A stretch of 64,000 nucleotides of DNA from Pseudomonadota bacterium (GTDB lineage: Bacteria; Pseudomonadota; Gammaproteobacteria; Competibacterales; Competibacteraceae), in assembly GCA_022709365.1 (NCBI GenBank), contig JAKLIY010000003.1, forward strand, positions 1-64,000, read 5' to 3'. The position numbers and the translations under genes were made by a program. Of this stretch, positions 48,450 through 57,867 are shown in pieces. Within the stretch, counting starts at the first letter, position 1; each line of letters starts with the position of its first letter. Under the pieces are notes generated by a model. The model had not been told where the DNA came from. It made no database searches and saw nothing but the letters and a program-made list of their open reading frames with translations.

Positions 48450-49832
48450 TCAAATCACCTTGGAAAACCGTTGTTGCTGCTGTTCCCGCAGGTAGCGGTC
48501 GAACGCCATGCAGATATTGCGGATTAGCAACCGCCCTGGCGGCAAAACCTGAATCCCCGCATCGGACAGCGCCAGCAGCCCATCGGCCTGCATATCCGTT
48601 AACGTCGCCAGTTCCGCCGCGAAATAGTCGGGAAACACGATGCCGTATTGGCGTTCAATGGCGGCGAATTCCAACTCGAAATGGCAAATTAGCGCGGTAA
48701 TCACCGCCCGCCGCAACCGGTCGTCTTCATCCAGCCGCACGCCCCGGAACACCGCCTGTCGCCCCTCGGCAATCCGGGCGTAATAGTCCTCCAGTCCCTT
48801 CAAATTCTGGCTGTAGCTGTTGCCGACCATGCCAATCGACGTCGCGCCCAGGCCGATCAAATCACAGTCGGCGTGGGTACTGTAGCCCTGGAAATTGCGA
48901 TACAGCGTTCCCGCCTGCTGCGCCCGCGCCAGTTCGTCATCCGGCTTGGCGAAGTGATCCATGCCGATGTAGACATAGCCCGCTTCAGTCAATCGTTCGA
49001 TGACCGTTTTCAGAATCTCCAGCTTGACCGCCGGCGGTGGCAGGGTGTCGGCGTCCATCTGGCGCTGGGTTTTAAATAAATCCGGCAGGTGGGCGTAGTT
49101 GAAGACGGAAATCCGGTCGGGATTCTGGGCGATAATGTCGTCGATAGTGCGGGTAAAACTGGCGACGGTTTGCAAAGGCAGGCCGTAAATTAAATCGACA
49201 CTGATGGAATGAAAACCCTCGGCGCGGGCCGATTCAATCACCTTCAGGGTGATTTCGCGGGACTGGAGCCGATTCACCGCTTTCTGCACCTGCGGATCAA
49301 AGTCCTGCACGCCCAAACTCAGCCGGTTAAAACCGATATTCCGCAGCAGGCCCATGGTGCTGTCATCGGTTTCCCGTGGATCGACTTCGATGGAATACTC
49401 ACCGCTATCGTCGGGCAATAACTGGAAATGTTCGCTGGTGACCCGCATCAATTCGCGCATTTGCTCCGCGCTGATAAACGTCGGCGTTCCCCCACCCCAA
49501 TGCAGTTGCGTCACCGGCCGGGAGTGATCAAACAATGCGCCCTGCAAGGCGATTTCCTGATGGAGATGATCAAGATAAGGAATCGTGTGGCGGCGATTCT
49601 TCGTGATGATCTTATTGCAGGCGCAGTAGAAACAGACCGTATCGCAGAACGGGATATGCAGATACAGCGATAAGGGTCGGCCACTGGCGTTACTCGCTTG
49701 AGCTTGTTCCTGGTAGTCCGCTTCGCCGAAACCGGTGTGGAATTGGACAGCAGTTGGATAGGAGGTATAGCGGGGACCGGCCTTGTCGTATTTACCGATC
49801 AGGGTCGAGTCAAAAATAATCGCAGTATCCAT
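48450..49832 (-). CDS. hemN: oxygen-independent coproporphyrinogen III oxidase
   Basis: 460 residues from the ATG at 49832, which has GGAG 6 nt upstream and begins MDTAIIFDSTLIGKYDKAGPRYTSYP-like (the family start); two ATGs further upstream give poorer fits. Radical-SAM enzyme making protoporphyrinogen IX without O2. The 4Fe-4S ligands are in CDTVCFYCACNK. Anaerobic heme synthesis; often FNR-controlled, but no clear FNR box is visible. Divergent from the AAA-ATPase gene. Confidence 0.96.
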   Translation of the reverse strand: MDTAIIFDSTLIGKYDKAGPRYTSYPTAVQFHTGFGEADYQEQAQASNASGRPLSLYLHIPFCDTVCFYCACNKIITKNRRHTIPYLDHLHQEIALQGALFDHSRPVTQLHWGGGTPTFISAEQMRELMRVTSEHFQLLPDDSGEYSIEVDPRETDDSTMGLLRNIGFNRLSLGVQDFDPQVQKAVNRLQSREITLKVIESARAEGFHSISVDLIYGLPLQTVASFTRTIDDIIAQNPDRISVFNYAHLPDLFKTQRQMDADTLPPPAVKLEILKTVIERLTEAGYVYIGMDHFAKPDDELARAQQAGTLYRNFQGYSTHADCDLIGLGATSIGMVGNSYSQNLKGLEDYYARIAEGRQAVFRGVRLDEDDRLRRAVITALICHFELEFAAIERQYGIVFPDYFAAELATLTDMQADGLLALSDAGIQVLPPGRLLIRNICMAFDRYLREQQQQRFSKVI

Positions 49833-49886
49833 CAAACGCTCCATCAATCGGGTTCGGTAGAAGGTGGACAAAACCAGCGGATTACC

Positions 49887-49927
49887 GATGAATTCTATCG
49901 TTTCAACCGCCAGCAGGATATGCTTTC
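49887..49927 (+). repeat. 41-bp dispersed repeat, copy 1
   Basis: Starts GATGAATTCTATCGTTTC and ends GGATATGCTTTC. It matches 52856-52896 at 38 of 41 positions, same orientation. It lies between hemN and the AAA-ATPase gene. Its ATG (49888) opens a frame that continues into the ATPase gene, but the ATG at 50017 is the better start. Confidence 0.8.
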
Positions 49928-50016
49928 GCAGAGTCAGCCGGTGGAAAAGTGGGGAGAGGGCGCAGGGTCAAGCCACCCCGACGCACCGCATGAACCCAGG
50001 AGCGAAGGAGATCACC

Positions 50017-51786
50017 ATGCGTTTTCCCTACGGCATTGCCGATTTTGCCGCGATCATGAACGAAGGCTATTTCTATGTGGATCGCACCGACCGGATTCCG
50101 TTGCTGGAAGAGGCCGGCAAACAACTGCTGTTCCTGCGCCCGCGCCGGTTTGGCAAAAGCCTGTGGTTGTCCACGCTGGAGAACTATTACGACCTGGCGC
50201 GGGCCGGCGATTTCGAGCGGCTGTTTGGCGGCCTGAAAATCGGCCAGAACCCCACGCCACTGCACAACCGCTATTTCGTCCTTTCCCTCAATTTTTCCAT
50301 GGTGGACCCGCAAGGCGACCCGGACACCATCCGGCGTTCGCTGTTCCATCATCTGAATATCCGGATCAAGGAAGCCATCGCCCGCTATCAGGATCACCTG
50401 GATGACCGCGTCGATATCGAACCGGACGATGGCATTGCCTCCTTTCAATCGCTCACAAGCGCTGTTTCGCAAACCCCGCACAAACTGTACGTCATGGTGG
50501 ATGAATACGACAACTTCGCCAATGAAGTGATGATCAGTCCGTTGCGGGGGACAGATCGCTACCAGCGGCTGGTCGAAAATGAGGGCACGATCAAGACCTT
50601 TTTCAAGACGATCAAAGCGGGAGCGGAAGGGCGGGGGATCGACCGGGTGTTTTTGACTGGCGTGTCGCCGGTCGTCCTCAGCGACATCACCAGCGGTTAC
50701 AACGTCGCGGAGAATCTTTCGCAACGGCCGCTTTTCCATGACCTGTGCGGCTTCAACGAGACGGAACTGCGGCTTGCCTTGGAGATGGTGGCGGTGGCGC
50801 ACGGCCTGGACGCCGGCCAGGTAGAAACCGCTGTGACGCTGATGCGCGACTTCTACAACGGCTACCGGTTTACGTCGCAACGCGAGGAGCGGGTCTACAA
50901 CCCGACCCTGGCGCTGTATTTCCTCAAGCGCCTGGCCGAGGACGGCGTTTTCCCGGAACAACTGCTGGACGACAACCTGGCGATGGATCGCAACCGGATT
51001 CAGTATGTGGCCCGGCTGCCGCACGGCGAAACGTTGGTGAATCAGGCGCTGAATGAAGCCGAACCGTTGGCGGTGGCGCAACTGGTCAATCGGTTCGGGG
51101 TGCAGGACATGCTGACCGCCCCGCGCAACCCAGACTTTCTCGCCACCCTGCTCTACTACTTTGGCGTCCTGACTCTGGCTGGACGGGATGCGCTGGGCAA
51201 GTTGCAACTCGCCATACCCAACCAGGTGATCCGCAAGCTCTACGTCGAGCGGCTCCAGGAACAGATGCTGCCGCGCTACGAAGACCAGGAACAGCGTCAG
51301 AAGGTGGTCGAGCGGTTCTACGCCACCGGTGATCTCGGCCCGCTGTGCGAGCTGCTCGAACAAACCTATTTCAAAGTCTTCGACAACCGGGATTTGTGCT
51401 GGAGCAACGAATTAGTCGTCAAGACCGCCTTTCTGGTGGTGCTGTTCAACGACGCCTTTTACCTCATGGACTCGGAACCGGCATTGGAACGACGCTACGC
51501 CGATTTACTCTTGCGGGTGCGACCTGACATGCGCCAGTACGCCCTGCTCGATCACCTGCTGGAATTCAAGGCGGTCAGTCTCAAGGCGGTCGGCTTGACC
51601 AGCGCCGAACTGGCGGCGAAGCCACGGGACGAGTTGCGTGTGCTGCCGGCGGTGGCGGAAAAGCTCAAGGAAGCGGAGCAGCAACTGGTGACCTACCGGG
51701 AAGTGCTGGAGAGCACCGAGGGAGCTACGATGAAGTTACGCATCCACGCCGTGGTCTGCATCGGCCTGGAACGGCTGGTGTGGTGA
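50017..51786 (+). CDS. AAA-ATPase-like / PD-(D/E)XK nuclease protein (DUF1703 type)
   Basis: 589 residues from the ATG at 50017, with GAAGGAG 6 nt upstream. N-terminal AAA-ATPase-like domain with the variant P-loop RPRRFGKS (41-48) and Walker B VMVDEYDN (about 158-165); C-terminal nuclease-like domain with D512 and E516-F-K518 in LLDHLLEFKAV. These two-domain proteins are found in many copies in some bacteria and are thought to be mobile or conflict-related; their function is not established. Small ORF 51824-51913 and a terminator follow. Upstream lies repeat copy 1. Confidence 0.88.
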   Translation: MRFPYGIADFAAIMNEGYFYVDRTDRIPLLEEAGKQLLFLRPRRFGKSLWLSTLENYYDLARAGDFERLFGGLKIGQNPTPLHNRYFVLSLNFSMVDPQGDPDTIRRSLFHHLNIRIKEAIARYQDHLDDRVDIEPDDGIASFQSLTSAVSQTPHKLYVMVDEYDNFANEVMISPLRGTDRYQRLVENEGTIKTFFKTIKAGAEGRGIDRVFLTGVSPVVLSDITSGYNVAENLSQRPLFHDLCGFNETELRLALEMVAVAHGLDAGQVETAVTLMRDFYNGYRFTSQREERVYNPTLALYFLKRLAEDGVFPEQLLDDNLAMDRNRIQYVARLPHGETLVNQALNEAEPLAVAQLVNRFGVQDMLTAPRNPDFLATLLYYFGVLTLAGRDALGKLQLAIPNQVIRKLYVERLQEQMLPRYEDQEQRQKVVERFYATGDLGPLCELLEQTYFKVFDNRDLCWSNELVVKTAFLVVLFNDAFYLMDSEPALERRYADLLLRVRPDMRQYALLDHLLEFKAVSLKAVGLTSAELAAKPRDELRVLPAVAEKLKEAEQQLVTYREVLESTEGATMKLRIHAVVCIGLERLVW

Positions 51787-51823
51787 AGGTGGACAAGCCT
51801 ACGGAAAATCAAGGAGGTAAGCG

Positions 51824-51913
51824 ATGCGTAGATCAGCCCCCCCTCCCGCAAGCGGGAGAAGGAATTTTTTAGACAACCGCTTAAAGTCGGCGCACCTGCG
51901 CTGCATTCAATAA
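51824..51913 (+). other. short ORF with strong ribosome site, possible gene remnant
   Basis: 29 codons starting ATG at 51824, preceded by a strong AAGGAGG 7 nt upstream and located 37 nt after the AAA-ATPase stop. It runs through the GC palindrome and ends inside the convergent prmB 3' end. No homology is visible (starts MRRSAPPPASGRR). Probably the truncated start of a lost downstream gene rather than a working peptide. Confidence 0.35.
51843..51870 (+). terminator. probable terminator of the AAA-ATPase transcript
   Basis: CTCCCG (51843-51848) pairs with CGGGAG (51853-51858) around CAAG and is followed by a run of T at 51865-51870 after an AAGGAA spacer. It is also one of the GC palindromes seen at 9886, 31722 and 40293. 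Confidence 0.55.
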
Positions 51914-52786
51914 AAACACGCCCTGGCCACCCCGCTCGAACTCCAGCCAGGTAAAGGGTACATCCGGCAGCGTTTCACAGAGTGCGTACTGGGCGTTGCC
52001 GACCTCGACCACCAACAGACCATCACGTTTCAGGAAATCCGTCGCCTGATGCAGGATTTCCAGGACCACATCCAGTCCGGCCACACCTGCCGCTAGTCCC
52101 AGCCTGGGTTCATGGTGATATTCCGCCGGCAGAGCGTCCAGTTCCTCCAGCGCTACATAGGGGGGATTGCTGATGATGATGTCGTAGCGACGACCCTTCA
52201 GCGCTGAAAACAGATCGGATTGAATCACCTCGACCTGATCTTCCAGCCCATGCTCCACCACGTTGCGCCGTGCGACCTCCAATGCATCGGCGGAAACGTC
52301 TACCAAATCCACCCGCGCATCGGGGAAGGTATAGGCGCAGGCGATGCCGATGCAGCCGCTGCCCGTTCCCAAATCCAGGATATGTTCGACTTTGCGGCTG
52401 TCGGTCAACCATGGCGCAAACTGCCGCTCAATCAGTTCCGCCAGCGGCGAACGCGGCACCAGCACCCGCTCGTCGACGTAGAACGGCAAGCCCATGAACC
52501 AGGCGCGCTGGGTCAGATAAGCTGCTGGCCGGCGTTCTGTACGACGCCGCTCCAGCAGATGCAACACCACCTGTTTTTCGTCCGCAGTGAGCGCGGCCTG
52601 TAAATAGTCGGTGTGCAGATCGGGTGGTAGATGCAAAGCGTGCAGAGTGAGCGCCGCTGCTTCGTCGAGGGCGTTGTCGGTGCCATGGCCGAAATGCAGA
52701 CCGGCTTCATTCATGCGGCTGGCGCCCCAACGGATGAAATCGCGGATCGTGTGCAGATGGGTTGAAACGTCAGGGGAGGCGGTCAT
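51881..52786 (-). CDS. prmB: PrmB, 50S ribosomal protein L3 glutamine methyltransferase
   Basis: 301 residues. It methylates a Gln of L3 (Gln150 in E. coli) and belongs to the HemK/PrmC family. AdoMet motif [14 protein letters not shown] (about 134-147) and catalytic NPPYV (about 206-210); the N-terminal helical domain has [11 protein letters not shown], the PrmB rather than PrmC pattern. Monocistronic, divergent from psd. Often next to aroC; not here. Confidence 0.94.
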   Translation of the reverse strand: MTASPDVSTHLHTIRDFIRWGASRMNEAGLHFGHGTDNALDEAAALTLHALHLPPDLHTDYLQAALTADEKQVVLHLLERRRTERRPAAYLTQRAWFMGLPFYVDERVLVPRSPLAELIERQFAPWLTDSRKVEHILDLGTGSGCIGIACAYTFPDARVDLVDVSADALEVARRNVVEHGLEDQVEVIQSDLFSALKGRRYDIIISNPPYVALEELDALPAEYHHEPRLGLAAGVAGLDVVLEILHQATDFLKRDGLLVVEVGNAQYALCETLPDVPFTWLEFERGGQGVFLLNAAQVRRL

Positions 52787-52855
52787 GGGCGATAGAGGCT
52801 ATTTTCAATAGGGAGCATAAAGGGGGGCGATCATGAATCACGCCGGCGAAGAGCG

Positions 52856-52896
52856 GATGAATTCTATCGTTTCAGTCGCCAGCGGGATATGCTTTC
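52856..52896 (+). repeat. 41-bp dispersed repeat, copy 2
   Basis: Same orientation as copy 1 (49887-49927) with 3 mismatches. It lies between prmB and psd, ending 28 nt before the psd ATG. The ATG inside it opens a short frame (MNSIVSVASGICF) that corresponds to MNSIVSTASRICF in copy 1; here it is not in frame with the next gene. Confidence 0.8.
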
Positions 52897-52924
52897 AACT
52901 TCAAACCGACCGAACCGATGTCCA

Positions 52925-53824
52925 ATGTCCGATGCTAAAGCTTCTCCCATCCCTTTCAGCGACCGACTGCGTTACCTGGCGCAATCCCTGTTGCCGCAAC
53001 GGTTGCTCACCCGCTTAACCTACTGGGCGACGCGGGTGCGGTCGCCGTGGTTCAAGGATGCCTTGATACGCTATTTCATCCGGCATTTTCAGGTGAATCT
53101 GGCCGAAGCCCTGGAACCGAACGCCCGCGCCTATCCCCATTTCAATGCCTTTTTCACCCGGGCGCTGAAACCCGGCGCACGACCGATAGCGCCCGGTGAC
53201 CGGGTGATCTGCTGTCCGGTCGATGGCGCAGTCAGTCAAATCGGCGTCGCGGACGCCGATACGCTGATGCAGGCCAAGGGACGAACGTTCTCCCTGACCG
53301 CGCTGCTGGGCGATGCGGAACGGGCCAAACCCTTTCAAGGCGGCGCGTTCGCTACGCTGTATCTGTCGCCGCGTGATTACCACCGAATTCACCTGCCGTT
53401 GGCGGGCCGGTTGCGGGAAATGGTGCACATTCCCGGCAAGCTGTTCAGCGTCTCGCCGCTGACCGCCCGGATGGTTGACGGACTGTTCGCTCGCAACGAG
53501 CGGGTAGTGACGCGGTTCGACACCTCAGCGGGACCGATGGCGCTGGTATTGGTCGGGGCGATCAACGTGGCGTCTATCGAAACGGTGTGGGCCGGAGCCA
53601 TCACTCCGCCGCTGGGGAAAACGATCCGGCACTGGGACTATCCGCTGAATGGTGACGGCGCGGTGCGGTTGAATAGGGGCGCGGAAATGGGTCGCTTCAA
53701 TATGGGGTCTACGGTGATCGTACTGTTCGGGCCGGGCCAGGTACGCTGGGAGGCGGAGATCAAGCCGGGCGCAACCGTGCGGATGGGCCAGCGGCTGGGG
53801 AAGATGGCCAAATCGGCTGCGTAA
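52925..53824 (+). CDS. psd: phosphatidylserine decarboxylase proenzyme
   Basis: 299 residues from the ATG at 52925 (an in-frame ATG at 52889 lies within the repeat). It makes phosphatidylethanolamine from phosphatidylserine at the inner membrane. Self-cleavage occurs at a GST tripeptide: MGST near residue 262 replaces the usual LGST, the Ser becoming the pyruvoyl group. TYLSPRDYHRxH-type motif near residue 150 (LYLSPRDYHRIHLP) and the acidic/His triad positions are conserved. Its stop lies 5 nt from the convergent restriction-modification gene. Confidence 0.95.
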   Translation: MSDAKASPIPFSDRLRYLAQSLLPQRLLTRLTYWATRVRSPWFKDALIRYFIRHFQVNLAEALEPNARAYPHFNAFFTRALKPGARPIAPGDRVICCPVDGAVSQIGVADADTLMQAKGRTFSLTALLGDAERAKPFQGGAFATLYLSPRDYHRIHLPLAGRLREMVHIPGKLFSVSPLTARMVDGLFARNERVVTRFDTSAGPMALVLVGAINVASIETVWAGAITPPLGKTIRHWDYPLNGDGAVRLNRGAEMGRFNMGSTVIVLFGPGQVRWEAEIKPGATVRMGQRLGKMAKSAA

Positions 53825-53828
53825 CCCG

Positions 53829-56800
53829 TCAGGCCGGGCGGCGCGATTCCGGCAGCATGTGGCGCATCGCACCGACGATCCGCATGGTTTCGACGCTGAC
53901 CCGCGTCACCCGGCATAACAAATCAATGACGTGATCCTGGTAGTCTGCGAAACAGTAGGCGTTGAACTGGGCGCGGAGGGTGGGATCGCGGGGCATGGTT
54001 TCCTGATATTCCTCCAGAATCCACTCCAGCGCCGAACGGTTGCCCAAGCGATAGTCCCACGCTTCCGGCGGCACACCTTCCAGCCGGGTGACGCCGTCAA
54101 TTTCGATAATGCCCGCCGCCTTGTCGGCCTTGAGCCGGGGTTTGGAAGTGCTTGGGGCGGATCGCTCCTCCTTGCGCACCAACGGCCAAGGCTCTACACC
54201 TTCAAATCCGGTGTGTAGTCCAATGAGCGCTTGGCCCCAGGCCGTCCATGGGCGAAAATCGGCATAAAACGGAATGCGAGGAAATTCCGCCTTGAGATTA
54301 AGCGTGTAGGTTTCCCGATAAAAAGGATCGTGCAGGATGGCATAGACATAATAGAAAATAGCTAGTTTTTCAATCGACTCGTCGTGATAATGAGCGCGGA
54401 ATTTCGTCAATGCCCAGTCGGTGATGTTGTCCTGACGGGAATGGTCTGCCGCGTAGACCCAAAGCGGCAGTAACTGATTTTTTTCAATGCATTCGTAATC
54501 GGCCAGTCCGCTGAACGCCAGCGCCTGAAACGGTTTCATCGCTGAACCGCCGGAAATGCCGATACAGCAATTACTCTGCTGTAAATCTGCGCCATAAATT
54601 TGGTAATGTAGTGAAGTCAACACATCACTCAGGCATTTTTCCGCATAGAAAAATACCCTGATAAAAGGTCGCCAAAGAGAAGGTAAAATCCGCTTTGGCG
54701 AATAGATGATGCGATTGAACCGCTGGGCTTTTAGCTTGAGATCCCGGCTCCACTTGATGGAATAATCCAGCGTTGCTGCATCCAGAGAACCCTTGGCAGC
54801 TTGACGATTAAAGGCAGCGATAAAATATTGCACCTTGCGTTTCAACTGCTTTTTATCAAAGTCATAAACCCATTCATCCCGGTTAGTTTTGATACTGCTC
54901 GCGAACAGTCGAAAAATCGCCGCTTCGGACTGCCCGGCTTTAACGGCCTTGTCCGCTACAGGCAGAAATGCGGACCAATTGGCGGTCGGTTGATCAATCC
55001 AACCGCCGCGTTCATTCGGGCGAAGGCGGGTCAATTCGCCATCCCGCGCCAGTTGTCGGAGCGAATTGCCCCCCAGCCAGCGGCGTTTTTCCATGGCGGT
55101 CATGAAGTCATCGAGCGCGATATGGCGAATCTCGCAACCTTCCAGTTTTGGGTTGCGCACAAAAAGGCCAATAGCGACGCCCGTTTGAATTCCAAAAATA
55201 TTATTCTTTGTTCCAGATATTTTTGGGTTGCGCCGCACATCACTTTGCAAATCTATGATCCAAATTTCCTGAAACTCTTTGGCAACAGATTTACGGAATC
55301 CATCTGCATGTCGGGCGTCCAGATAGGAACGATTGGTCACGAAGCCAATAATTCCTTCTTCGCCAATCCGGTCGCTGGCCCAGCGGAAAAAGCGTAAATA
55401 GGGGTCATACAGCTTGGTTTTTTGCGCGGAGCTTTCCGCTAAATAGGTTTCCTTGATGCGGGCGTCAGCAATCGGCGCGGGTTCATTTTTGTTGTTGTCG
55501 TTCTCGCTGCGCTGATTCGCGTTATAGGGCGGGTTTCCGAGAATGACCGGAATACGCCGGGTGTTCTGGTTTTGAATCCGCCGCCGATTTTCTTCCGTCA
55601 ATGCACCAAATAAATCTGATTGCGCGCCCCGATGTTTCAACTCAAATCCCCAGTTAGCCAGCGTGTCGACAAAACAAGCACCGACAAATTCTCGCCAGGT
55701 TCCCATGATTTCCGCGTAGGTCTGCTCAATGTTCAAACAGGCGATGTAATAGGGCAAAATAGAAATTTCATTGGCGTGAATTTCTCCAGTATATTTGCGC
55801 GTCAGCGCCGCCCGATCCCCGCGTAGCCAGTCCAGCAATTCCACAATAAACGTTCCCGTCCCGGTACACGGGTCGAGAATGTCCAGTTCCGGGTCAGCCA
55901 GGTATTTGCCAAAATGCCGCTGCGCCAGCCAGTCACAACCGGCAATGATGAATCGCACCACTTCGCCCGGCGTGTAGACCACGCCCAGCTTGTCCGCATC
56001 CCTGGGGTTATAAGCAGTGTAAAAATCCTCATAGATGGCCTTGAGGAATTCCTGTTTCTCCGGGGCAGAAATCGCCCCCGCCGCTGTCCGGCGAATCGCG
56101 GTGTAATAGGGTTCCAGGCGAATTAAGAGATTGCGCCGGGTTTCGCCGCGCAGAAAAGCGCTTTCCAGATCGGTCAGGGCGCAGGCTAAATGATTGGCCC
56201 GGTGAAATTCACTGACCGGGAAAATATCGCGGAAAATCTGCTCGGTCAGAATGTGCTGAATCAGCATTTCCCGCGCCTGATCCACTGTCACCCGCCCGCC
56301 AATCGTGTGCTGGCACTGATCGAGAAAGGCAGAGAACCGCTGTTGAAACGGCGGGTGATGCGACAACGCCTCAGCCAATAGATCATTCAGCGCGGCAATG
56401 ACGGTTGGCAGTTCACTGCGGAACCGGGCGGTCGCCGCCGCGAAGCGTTCCACTTCCGGCGGGCGAAAGGTGAAAAAGCGCTCCAGCAACCGATTCAAGG
56501 CCGTTTCATCGGTGGTTGCCGCTCGCAGGACTTCCTGACCATTCTGTATCAATACCGCCGTGCAGGTGTCCTCGAAAATGATGTTGTCGGTCGGATAACC
56601 TTTGGCGAGTTTGGTGGCGATCTCCTGGCCCAGATCGTCATGGGAATCCTTGGCCTCCCACCAGCCGTGCGTTAGCCGCACCCGATCCAGCAATGCGCCA
56701 TCGGGCCGCAAGGTTTTACCAGGGGCGAGGGTGAACGGATGCTGTTGCGACAGCACCAACTGGTGTTCCGCCGCCCGGGCTTTCAGCAACCCGGCGAACG

Positions 56801-56885
56801 CCTGGGACACTGCGCCTTCGTGATCCGCGCCGGCCACCCGCTGCAATTCGTCCAGTTCCCGCCAATACGCTTGAATGTCGTGCAT
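53829..56885 (-). CDS. single-chain type II (IIG-like) restriction-modification enzyme
   Basis: 1018 residues. N-terminal PD-(D/E)XK nuclease with D62 (RPDGALL) and E77-A-K79 (GWWEAKD); connecting helices; gamma-class N6-adenine methyltransferase with AdoMet motif LDPCTGTGTF (337-346) and catalytic NPPY (451-454); C-terminal target recognition from about 600. No helicase motifs, so it is not a type ISP enzyme with a translocase. The enzyme would methylate and cut at one site. Stand-alone gene, no S subunit nearby. It follows the 297-residue membrane-protein gene by 63 nt on the same strand. A+T-richer patches occur in the middle (54400-55500). Confidence 0.87.
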   Translation of the reverse strand: MHDIQAYWRELDELQRVAGADHEGAVSQAFAGLLKARAAEHQLVLSQQHPFTLAPGKTLRPDGALLDRVRLTHGWWEAKDSHDDLGQEIATKLAKGYPTDNIIFEDTCTAVLIQNGQEVLRAATTDETALNRLLERFFTFRPPEVERFAAATARFRSELPTVIAALNDLLAEALSHHPPFQQRFSAFLDQCQHTIGGRVTVDQAREMLIQHILTEQIFRDIFPVSEFHRANHLACALTDLESAFLRGETRRNLLIRLEPYYTAIRRTAAGAISAPEKQEFLKAIYEDFYTAYNPRDADKLGVVYTPGEVVRFIIAGCDWLAQRHFGKYLADPELDILDPCTGTGTFIVELLDWLRGDRAALTRKYTGEIHANEISILPYYIACLNIEQTYAEIMGTWREFVGACFVDTLANWGFELKHRGAQSDLFGALTEENRRRIQNQNTRRIPVILGNPPYNANQRSENDNNKNEPAPIADARIKETYLAESSAQKTKLYDPYLRFFRWASDRIGEEGIIGFVTNRSYLDARHADGFRKSVAKEFQEIWIIDLQSDVRRNPKISGTKNNIFGIQTGVAIGLFVRNPKLEGCEIRHIALDDFMTAMEKRRWLGGNSLRQLARDGELTRLRPNERGGWIDQPTANWSAFLPVADKAVKAGQSEAAIFRLFASSIKTNRDEWVYDFDKKQLKRKVQYFIAAFNRQAAKGSLDAATLDYSIKWSRDLKLKAQRFNRIIYSPKRILPSLWRPFIRVFFYAEKCLSDVLTSLHYQIYGADLQQSNCCIGISGGSAMKPFQALAFSGLADYECIEKNQLLPLWVYAADHSRQDNITDWALTKFRAHYHDESIEKLAIFYYVYAILHDPFYRETYTLNLKAEFPRIPFYADFRPWTAWGQALIGLHTGFEGVEPWPLVRKEERSAPSTSKPRLKADKAAGIIEIDGVTRLEGVPPEAWDYRLGNRSALEWILEEYQETMPRDPTLRAQFNAYCFADYQDHVIDLLCRVTRVSVETMRIVGAMRHMLPESRRPA

Positions 56886-56948
56886 GACTTTATCATTGAA
56901 TAAAAAGAAAAATTTCTACCAGACTGCGAATATGCCCGGTGGAACCCC

Positions 56949-57842
56949 CTAGCGATTCAAACAGGCGCGTTGCTTCTCCAGCCATGCTGCTTGCAATTGG
57001 GCCAGTTCCTGGCGCAACTGGTACTCGCGCTGGCGGGTCGCAGCGGATGGGTCTATCAGCGCCTGGGCATTGGGGGAAACGGCGAATGGGAGATGGCCCC
57101 ATTGCAGGGCGAGTCCTTCACAACCGCGCAGGCCGATCAGCAAGGCTACGATCAGCGCAAGCAGTAACCCAATCCAGAGAATTTTTCGCCACGGGTCGCT
57201 GGGCGCGATGGCCTTTTCGCTGGAATCCATGGCGTCAACCGCAACATTGGTCGCTGGCGTTCCGGGCCGTCGCCGGGCAATAGGCGCTGCTGGCGCGTCC
57301 ACACACTGCCGAACTTTTCGCACTCCCGATAAAGGCTCCGAGATTCCCACATCCACGCCCGCGGGCGCTTTTGATCGCATAAGCGACGCCGCTTGCCACG
57401 TCAAATCGGCATCGTTGAACCGTAGACCCCAACCCGCAACCACCGGTTGTTCACCGACCCGGAACAGGTTTTGATCAGGAAATGTCAACATGCTCTGGAG
57501 AATTTCGCCGATCAATGGTTGATCCGACTGCGGGCTGACGCTCAATGGCGGCACCAGTTGCTGAAGGCCAGCGACCAACTGCCGGGTTTCCTGCAACAAT
57601 GCGGCTTGTTCTGCTTCATTCAGTCGGACAAAGGGTTTAACTTCACCTTCGGCGGCAGTGAACCAGTCGATAGTGTTAGCAGTGATCACCGGTTCAGCGA
57701 ATAACCCAGCGTGATTTTTCCCCAGCCGCAATTCAATAAACCGCGCCATTTGTTGATAGGCGCTGATGACCCATTGACCGCGAACGCCGATCAGTTGCGC
57801 TCGCGAGCGTTCAGTCGTTAAAAGATGGGTGGTCGCAATCAT
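56949..57842 (-). CDS. membrane protein sharing an N-terminal domain with the adjacent protease
   Basis: 297 residues. The N-terminal region (about 20-142) is homologous to residues 20-140 of the protease encoded just upstream: GLFAEPV and GLLAEPA, AEGEVKPFVR and VEGEITPLVR, GEQPVVAGWGL and GDQVILINWGL. A linker, one membrane segment (221-238, then a Cys-containing turn) and a coiled-coil tail (about 265-297) follow. The N-terminus is probably cytosolic and the tail periplasmic. No catalytic motif is seen. I know no name for the shared domain. Last gene of the Tag-like cluster. Confidence 0.7.
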   Translation of the reverse strand: MIATTHLLTTERSRAQLIGVRGQWVISAYQQMARFIELRLGKNHAGLFAEPVITANTIDWFTAAEGEVKPFVRLNEAEQAALLQETRQLVAGLQQLVPPLSVSPQSDQPLIGEILQSMLTFPDQNLFRVGEQPVVAGWGLRFNDADLTWQAASLMRSKAPAGVDVGISEPLSGVRKVRQCVDAPAAPIARRRPGTPATNVAVDAMDSSEKAIAPSDPWRKILWIGLLLALIVALLIGLRGCEGLALQWGHLPFAVSPNAQALIDPSAATRQREYQLRQELAQLQAAWLEKQRACLNR

Positions 57843-57867
57843 GGTGGATGTCCGTTGATCTCAAGAC

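Noticed and set aside
49903..51363. 486-residue open frame on the minus strand
   Set aside because: It is antisense to the AAA-ATPase gene, has no recognisable motifs and has the biased composition of a shadow frame in GC-rich DNA.
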